Of a DNA stretch of 13,020 bases, positions 7,488 to 13,020 are shown piece by piece. The DNA comes from Chlamydomonas sphaeroides (Eukaryota > Chlorophyta > Chlorophyceae > Chlamydomonadales > Chlamydomonadaceae): the NCBI GenBank assembly GCA_001662425.1, contig BDDC01001386.1:8842-21861 (forward strand), written 5' to 3'. A model generated the notes under the pieces. That model ran no database searches and was not told the DNA's origin. It was given only the letters and a program-made list of their open reading frames with translations. Position 1 is the stretch's first letter. The number at the start of each line of letters is the position of its first letter. The position numbers and the translations under genes were made by a program.

Positions 7488-10400
7488 TCACAGCACCTGC
7501 ACCTCGCCCTCCACGCCGCGCGCCACCATGCTGCCCTGCCGCAGCCACGCCTCCTGGCGGTTGGCGTCCAGGTCCGTGGCGTTGGCCGACAGCACGTTGT
7601 TGGCGTCCACCTGGAACGTCACCTCGATGCGCGCCGCGCCGCGGGGCCCCGCGGGCAGGCCGTTGAGGTCGAACTGTCCGATGACCGAGTTGCGGCTGGC
7701 CACCGCGGCGTCGCCCTTGAGCACCAGGATGCAGATCTCGCTCTGGCGGGGGGGGGGTCGAGGGTCGAGGGTCGAGGGCGCAGGGTTGAGGCCGCGGCTG
7801 CCGCCAAGCTCGCCGTGTCCGCATCGCGCCGAGCGACGCCTCAAGCCCTCTCCGCAGGCAGGCCACGCAGCCACAGCCCCACACACGCCCCCTATCGGCC
7901 GCACCTGGTTGTCGTGCACGGTGGTGAACACCTGGCGGCCGGTGGCGGGCAGCGGCGCGTCGGCGGGGATGAGCGTGTAGGTGCGGTCGCCCACCATCTG
8001 CACGCCCAGCGCCGGCCGCCGCGCGGGCAGGCGCCAGCCCTTGTACTCGGCCTTGTAGGTGGAGGCGCCCTCGAAGGGGGCAGAGGGGCGCATGGGGGGA
8101 GGGCCCTGCAGGAGGGGGTTCACGGGGCGGTGGTGCCGGGGAAACGGGGTTGGATGCCGGGACAAGGACGAAGACACGCAGGAGGGGTAGGCGTGCGCGC
8201 CGGTTGCGGCGGCACCTGACCCCAGTGCCCATCCGGGCGGCGCTTGCGCTGATGGGCAACGCGACGCCGGCGGCAGCGCGGGGCAGAGCCAGGCCAATAG
8301 CGCGCTGCCGTGGCGGCCTCCTTTCACCCCGCTGCGCGCCTCACCCCGCGGCGCTGCATGGTGGTTGGGTCGATGGGCCAGGCCTGGTACTGGTCGCGGG
8401 CCTCCGTGGAGCCCTGCAGCAGGAGGCGGGCGGCGGGTGATGGCCGGGGTGAGCTTGGTGAGCGCGCCGGAAGGGGTGGGCGCGGCGACACCCCGTGGCC
8501 AGCGCGCAGGGTTGTCGACAGCGCTGGGAGACGGAGCACAGGACCCCCAGCCGCCAGGCCGTGCAAGGGGCGGAGTGATGTCCTTGCACGCTGCCGCAGC
8601 GGGGCACCTGCCTGGAAGGGCGCCGAGTTGGGCTGATACGGACCCGTGGCGGCGGGCGGGCGCGGCTCGATGGCGTGCGCCTTGTAATCGTCTCTGCACC
8701 AGCACGAGCGGCGAGGGGGGACGGCCGTCGGCGTTAGCTGGAACACGGCCCAGCGCGCCCGTCCAGCAGCAAGCCCACCCTTGCCCCCGGCCCATGGCTC
8801 GTTCACGTTGGGTCGCGTGCTTCACAGATCGGCCTCCCACCGGCCGCTTTGTCCACACCTCTCCCACGGCTGCACACTCCTGCGCGCACCCCCGGCGCCT
8901 CCGCAGCCTCACCGGTAGTGCGTCTGCCCCTCGAACGGCGCGCTGTTGTGCGGCTGCGAGGGCGGCCCCAGCGGCCCACGCGGCTCCAGCGGATGCGCCT
9001 TGTACTCGCTCTGGGGCCAGGGGAGGGCGGGAGGGGCGGTGCGAGGATGAGGCCTCAGCGACTGACAGCGGCAGCAGGGTGGACGCGGCACGGTTCCAAC
9101 GTCCACGGCCACGCAGCAGCAGCCGCCAGCCTCCACCTCGTGTTTGGTCTGACGACCTGCCCTCTCCCGGCCCCAAGCCCATGCGCCACGGCCTCAGCCC
9201 CCGCGGCACCTTGTAGTGCGAGGACCCGTCGAACGGCGCCATGTTGGGCTGGTAGGCCGGGCCGCCGTGGGCCTGGCGGGGCTCCAGCTGGTGCTGCGGG
9301 GTCGGAGTCGGGGACAGAAGCCGGGGTGGGCCAGGTAAGGGCGCGGATGCGGCGCGGCGGCAGGCTATCGACGCGAAAAGCCGCCCGCCCCGCCTCCTGC
9401 TGCCTGTGCTTGGCCCCCGCCTGCCCGCACACCTGGGGGTAGTCCTGTGGGCCGTGGCGGTGTGGGTGCGTTGCGGAGGGGGCCACAGGCGAGCGAGCGT
9501 CAGCGCACCATGCGTGCTGTCAGGGCCCATGCACGGGCAAGCACAGCCAAGCGCAAGCGGCACCCCGCCCGCCTTGAGCCCCTGAGCGCTGTGCCCGCTC
9601 TGCGCCCTCGCCTGCTTGTACGACGAGGTGCCGTCAAAGGGCGCTGTGTTGGGGTTGTAGGGCCTGGCGCCGGTGCGGGCATAGGCAGACGGGTCCATGG
9701 CGGGGGCCTTGTAGTTGTCCCGGTACGCGGTGCTGCCTGCAGGAGGGCGGGGCGGGAGGGGCCGGAGGGGGACGGGAGTGCCAAGTTCGACGGGTGGCGG
9801 TTGGCTCACCATGGATGATGTGCGTAGCCCAGACGTTGCGACATCGGAGCAGCCCAAGAGTGCACGAGCGGCCTTCGCAAGGGCTCACCATCGAACGGCG
9901 CCGGGTTGGGCTGGTAGGCCGGGCCGCCGTGGGCCTGGCGGGGCTCCAGCTGGTGCTGGGGGTAGTCCTGTGTGTGTTGGGGAGAGGACACAAGGATGTT
10001 GGGGTGGTTGTGAGGGCTGATAGAAGTCGTGACCGCTGCAAGGGCCAGGGGTGCTCCGGAAGGCAAGGCGATCTGCATGACCCAGGCGCTTGCTGCGGTG
10101 GCACACCTGTTTGTACGACGAAGTGCCGTCAAAAGGGGCACCAGGGCCGGCGTAACCGCGGTTGGGGCTGATGGGGGCTCGAGGGTCAAGCGGGTGGGCA
10201 GGGTAGTCCTGCGCAGCGAGAGGGTGGCGCAGACTTGAGCAAGGACGATGGGGCTTGTTGCGCAGCTGTCAGCCTTCATCCCGCGCACGCTGGCTTGCCT
10301 GCTTGTAGCTCGAGTTTCCCTCGAAGCCAGCGGCCTGTTACGGCAGCGGTGCCAGGGGCGTGAACATAAGAAGTGCCCAACCTAGGGTAGGTGCCGAGGA

Positions 10401-10524
10401 GCCCTTCCCTCACCTGCCCATGCAGAGCAATCTCGCGGCCCTGAAACCGCTGGCGAGCATCCTGGGGGTGCGTTGTGCTGCTCCCAACGAAACCCCCGGC
10501 CCCGGGCTGCATGGGCTGCTGCAT
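7488..10524 (-). CDS. SAXO/MAP6-repeat protein with C-terminal HSP70 substrate-binding domain, probable axonemal protein
   Basis: Twelve exons: 10524-10414, 10334-10299, 10208-10107, 9967-9889, 9736-9612, 9444-9433 (12 nt), 9293-9210, 9010-8913, 8693-8612, 8413-8345, 8105-7905 and 7742-7488 (TGA). They give 417 residues. The ATG at 10524 follows an in-frame TGA 18 nt upstream. Eight repeats of the form Y-x-P-N-x-APF-D/E-G-S/T-S-x-Y-K-x-D-Y-x-x-H-x-L-x-P-R have their key Phe at residues 41, 75, 108, 143, 176, 209, 242 and 277. This is the Mn-module pattern of MAP6/STOP and SAXO proteins, which bind and stabilise microtubules of cilia and centrioles. Residues from about 297 match the HSP70 beta-sandwich: ALGVQ, TLIP, VFTTVHDNQ, VIGQFDLNGLP, PRG, RIEVTFQVDAN, VLSANATD. 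There is no ATPase domain and no helical lid. Three introns appear to be GC-AG (after 10299, 9612 and 8612). A flagellar location is inferred from the family. Confidence 0.85.
7754..7774. repeat. (GGGTCGA)3 tandem repeat beside the last intron's acceptor
   Basis: Three perfect 7-bp units plus an adjoining run of nine G lie within 30 nt of the acceptor of the last intron (7743-7904) of the SAXO-HSP70 gene. On the transcribed strand this is a C-rich tract and probably acts as its polypyrimidine tract. Confidence 0.75.
9229..9293 (-). repeat. Duplicated SAXO exon, copy B
   Basis: This 65-nt stretch matches 9891-9955 at 63 of 65 positions; the only two mismatches are adjacent (9241-9242). It encodes HQLEPRQAHGGPAYQPN plus the APFD motif. 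Its missing first four codons sit in the separate 12-nt exon at 9433-9444, beyond a 139-nt intron that copy A lacks. Confidence 0.9.
9433..9444 (-). other. 12-nt microexon encoding DYPQ
   Basis: GACTACCCCCAG on the minus strand is preceded by CCCACAG and followed by GTGTGC, so it has both splice signals. It is identical to the first 12 nt of the exon 9967-9889. Including it restores the repeat sequence YKQ-DYPQ-HQLEPR; skipping it would also keep the frame, so it could be an optional cassette. Confidence 0.75.
9891..9967 (-). repeat. Duplicated SAXO exon, copy A (uninterrupted)
   Basis: The exon carries DYPQHQLEPRQAHGGPAYQPN and the APFD motif in one piece. It pairs with copy B at 9229-9293 plus the microexon 9433-9444. 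The neighbouring exon ends at 10107-10139 and 9612-9644 are also similar (29 of 33 positions), so the duplication covered about two exons. Confidence 0.9.
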
Positions 10525-10937
10525 CCTTGGCTGAGTTGCTCAGTACACTACTGGCAAGCGTTGCACGAGCTCGTGATGAGCACGCAGGTCGCGGAACCCT
10601 GAAGTTACTGCAAGCGCACGCACGACGCAGCAAGTGAGCAAACCAAGGTGTTGCGCCTCGACCGTAGGGACCCACGAACGGCAATGTGTTCTTTTAATAA
10701 CAAGACGACAGTAACAAATGGGTTGTTGCGTGTGAAGCCGCATGCAAGCCGCATGCGGGTCGACGCGACTACTTAGAGCGATGCCGTCGCGGAATGCGCC
10801 AAGCCGCTCGGCTTCATACAGACGCAAGGCTGGTAGTGCCTGATCAGATATGACTTCCAGGTTACGCGACTTGGCAGACTCAGGTGCCTCGCACATATCG
10901 TGTCAACCCAAGGGTCACCAGGCTAGTGTTGGTGCAC
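10525..10937. other. Presumed promoter/5' UTR of the SAXO-HSP70 gene
   Basis: About 400 bp between the polyadenylation signal of the RD-rich gene and the ATG at 10524. Base composition is more balanced than in the genes. A TTAAAA stretch on the minus strand near 10692-10697 is a weak TATA candidate about 170 bp before the ATG. An open minus-strand frame of 118 codons (10896-10540) crosses it but shows no family resemblance and no strong codon bias. Confidence 0.4.
10735..10756. repeat. 11-bp perfect tandem repeat AAGCCGCATGC
   Basis: Two identical 11-bp units (10735-10745 and 10746-10756) lie upstream of the SAXO-HSP70 gene. Each contains the palindrome GCATGC. It could be a duplicated transcription-factor site, but only the repeat itself is seen. 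Confidence 0.7.
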
Positions 10938-10948
10938 GTGACTATACC

Positions 10949-10953
10949 TTACA
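10949..10953 (-). terminator. TGTAA polyadenylation signal of the RD-rich gene
   Basis: TTACA on the plus strand reads TGTAA on the minus strand, the polyadenylation signal used in volvocine algae. It stands about 285 nt downstream of the stop codon at 11238-11240, a normal 3' UTR length in these algae. No other copy lies between that stop and the next gene. Confidence 0.6.
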
Positions 10954-11237
10954 CAGCAGCGAAGCCTTGCAAGGCTAGAGCCGGGCTTTACCATGAAGCC
11001 ACGGGTCCGCCCGCTTGCTTTGGCTCTTCCACTCGCCAGCACGTCCAGCGCGTGCCCACCGACCCCAAGCCCAGTATGCCCAGCCCACCCCCAGCCAAGG
11101 CGCACAACACGCTGAGGCGCATATACCCCTATTCCCAGGTCTGAGCCATACCCTCCCGCGCAGGCTTGCACCAGATCGCTCACCACACGCTCCACTGCAT
11201 CTCTCCCACCCACCCACCCCTCCTGCGCTGCCCGCGC

Positions 11238-12983
11238 CTATGCCGCTGCATCGCCTGCTGGCACACCTGCAGCCTCAACCTCGCGAGCGACCTCGCCCGC
11301 TCTGCCCGGGTCGTCGGGCGCAGGCCCCTGCAGCTCGTCGGGCGCCGGCGGCGCCTCCGCATCGGCCGCAGAGCCGCCCGCAGGGGCGCCGCCCTGCACC
11401 CCTGGCCCTGGCCCCTGCCCCGGCTCCGGGCCCACGTCCACCTCCATCCTGACCGGCGACAAGGCGACCAGCGGCTGCACCGCGTCCGGCCGCTGCTGCT
11501 GCTCCTGCTCCGGGACGGGCGGCTCCGCTGTGCTGCCCGCGTCCCGCCAGCGGCTCTTGCGGGAGCCCGAGCCACCGGGCGGGCCGGCCTCCCCAGCCGA
11601 TGAAGGTGTCGCAGACGCGGGGATGGCTTCGCCAGCGGCGCCCGCGCCCCAGCGGTTCCGCCGCGCCTGGCCGGCTGCGTCATCGTCGGGTGTCATGGCA
11701 ACGGCTGCGGGGGCAACGCCGTGCACAGCCCCCTCCTCCAGCTTGGCGCGCTTGGGCGACGGCGCGGCCGCTGCTGGGCTGGCCCCGAGCTCCCGCTTGG
11801 AGGCCTCTCCGGCGGCTGCAGGGGTTGGGGCCACAGCGGGCGGGCGGCACACAGGCGGGCGGTCACGGCAGGGGGCATTGCATCAGCACCCCACAACAGC
11901 GGTGCGCGGAGGCATCGCCAGCCCTAGGGACTGGGAACATGCAGGGCAGGCACAGCCATGCGGCGCTGTACCCCACCTGACAGCCCAGCGGCGGCGCTGG
12001 CCTCCGCCGCCGGTGGCAAGGTCGTGTGTGTCGCCGCAGGGCCCGGGGGCGGCGGCGGCGTGCAGCTAGCGTCGCCGCCGCGGCCGCCCGGCGTGGTCGA
12101 GGGCGTGGCCCTGCCCGTGCCCGTGCCCGGCGGGCAGACGCCATGGGGGGAGGTGAGCGGCGAGCGGCGGTGGCCGCGGGGGTCGTCCCGGCGGCGGTCG
12201 CCGCGGTCCCCGTCCCGGTCGCGATGGCGGTGCCGGTCCGAGTCCCCGTCCCGGTCGCGATCGCGATCGCGGTCACCGTCCCGGTCCCGGTCGCGATCGC
12301 GGTCGTGGTCGCGGTCCCGGTCTCTGTCCCTGTGATCCCTGCCATGATTCCGGTCCCGGTCGCGGTCTCGGTCCCGGTCCCGGTGGCTCCGGTCCCAGTC
12401 GCGGTCCCGGTCCCGATCACGGTCACGGTCGCGGTCCCGATGGCGGTCCCGGTCGCGGTCCCGATCCCGGTCCCGGTCTCTGCCGCTGTGGTGCCCGTGC
12501 CGGTCGCCGTCTTTGTCGTGATCGCGATCCCGGCTGAGGCCTGGAGCGCGGCCGCGGTCGTCGCCATCGCCGTCGCCGTGATCGCGCTCTAGGTCCTGGC
12601 GGTGCGAAACGGGTGGCTGACTTCCAAGTCGTGCCGGGTCCGTGGCGGGCGTCTCCTCGTGCTGCCGGGGCTCCGAGGGCCCGGCTGCCGTGCCGAGCGG
12701 AGTCGCCAGCGGCGGCGAAGCTGCCCGGGGGGGACGCCTGTTGTGCAAGGCCACGGGTCGGCGAACATCATTGGCGGGCATCAGGAGAACGGGTGCAAGC
12801 AAGGCGCTGATGCGGCACAGCTCGCTACAGCAAACTGCACGGGACGACCGGGCCTCCACTGCAGCCCCCGCTGCCGGCCTCACCCGTTGCGCTCCCACTC
12901 TTCCAGCAAATTACTCGCCAGCTCCTGTGAGGACAGCGGCGGCGGCAGCGGCAGCCGCAGCGCGCCTTGGTCGCCGTGGTGCG

Positions 12984-12985
<2 letters not shown>
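11238..12985 (-). CDS. RD-repeat-rich nuclear protein, probably splicing-related; 5' part missing
   Basis: Three exons join in frame: (12985 or beyond)-12884, 12737-11977 and 11815-11238 (TAG). The first visible exon reads LSSQELASNLLEEWERNG and stays open up to the poly-C tract, so the start codon and any N-terminal domain are outside the window. An acceptor at 12925 is a possible alternative that would make this exon 41 nt. The middle exon carries a long Arg-Asp repeat of about 110 residues with H, N, G and S interruptions. The last exon holds a Myc-like nuclear localisation motif PKRAKLE (11736-11756) and two short motifs, RRNRWG (11646-11663) and SRKSRW (11547-11564). The latter resemble the UHM-ligand motifs (basic residues then RW) of SF1 and SF3B1. 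RD/RS-type low complexity plus such motifs points to pre-mRNA processing. The family is not identified; PRP38-, RBM25- or SF1-like proteins are all possible. Confidence 0.65.
12180..12545. repeat. Hexamer repeat (GGTCCC/GGTCGC type) coding for the RD tract
   Basis: Degenerate 6-bp units of GGTCCC, GGTCGC and GATCGC run through most of this span. On the minus strand, in the spliced frame, they give Arg-Asp repeats; on the plus strand they give Arg-Ser or Pro-Val repeats. The units vary at single positions, as expected from slippage followed by point mutation. Confidence 0.85.

Positions 12986-13020
<35 letters not shown>
12986..13020. repeat. Poly-C homopolymer at window end
   Basis: At least 35 consecutive C, ending at the window edge. 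It interrupts the open reading frame of the RD-rich gene. It could be a real C/G tract or an assembly or sequencing artefact at a contig end or gap. Confidence 0.9.

Noticed and set aside
7488..9857. Single 789-codon minus-strand ORF over much of the SAXO-HSP70 gene
   Set aside because: Intron sequence happens to stay open; the repeat pattern and splice signals show several exons in different frames, and the introns translate to non-repeat sequence.
10540..10896. 118-codon minus-strand ORF upstream of the SAXO-HSP70 gene
   Set aside because: It lies in the promoter interval, lacks the strong GC-ending codon bias of the real exons, shows no family resemblance, and stops just before the next gene's start.
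12026..12592. 188-codon plus-strand ORF rich in Pro-Val-Ala
   Set aside because: It is the complement of the hexamer repeat coding for the RD tract; the minus strand has splice-consistent exons on both sides and the plus strand does not.
1..13020. CRISPR arrays, tRNA/rRNA genes, transposase or integrase genes, bacterial defence-type operons
   Set aside because: None seen on either strand by eye; the window is fully explained as eukaryotic spliced genes and short intergenic DNA.

Overview
The window reads as nuclear DNA of a volvocine green alga (Chlamydomonas or Volvox type). Evidence for this is the very high GC content, strongly GC-ending codons, short exons, frequent introns of about 60-430 nt with GTGAGG/GTGCGG/GTGGGG donors and C-rich CAG acceptors, a TGTAA polyadenylation signal, and gene families typical of such algae (ABCA transporters, alanine-rich LRR proteins, axonemal proteins). 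I assigned the group from these signs without any database search. There is no rRNA, tRNA, CRISPR array, bacterial operon or recognisable transposon.

All four genes lie on the minus strand, head to tail, so they read from right to left. From the right: (1) 11238-12985+, the 3' part of an RD-dipeptide-rich nuclear, probably splicing-related protein. Its 5' part runs into a poly-C tract that ends the window. (2) 7488-10524, a complete 12-exon gene for a 417-residue protein with eight MAP6/SAXO-type microtubule-binding repeats spaced 33-35 residues apart, followed by an HSP70-type substrate-binding beta domain with no ATPase domain. (3) 3661-6836, a complete six-exon gene for an LRR/F-box-like protein of about 767 residues with a long acidic insert. 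One of its introns is problematic. (4) 1-2982, the first ten exons of an ABC transporter of subfamily A, running off the left edge.

Intergenic stretches are short (about 0.65 kb, 0.65 kb and 0.7 kb). They hold 3' UTRs and presumed promoters, with few convincing motifs apart from the TGTAA signal at 10949-10953. The genes show no shared pathway: axoneme, membrane transport, protein-protein interaction and RNA processing appear to be chance neighbours.

The most interesting locus is gene 2. It combines tubulin-binding repeats with an ATPase-less HSP70 peptide-binding domain. It also shows a recent internal exon duplication in which one copy is interrupted by an intron absent from the other, leaving a 12-nt microexon, and it needs three GC-AG introns to keep frame or repeat register. 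All exon structures were derived by hand from reading frames, splice sites and protein-family patterns; no transcript evidence was available.
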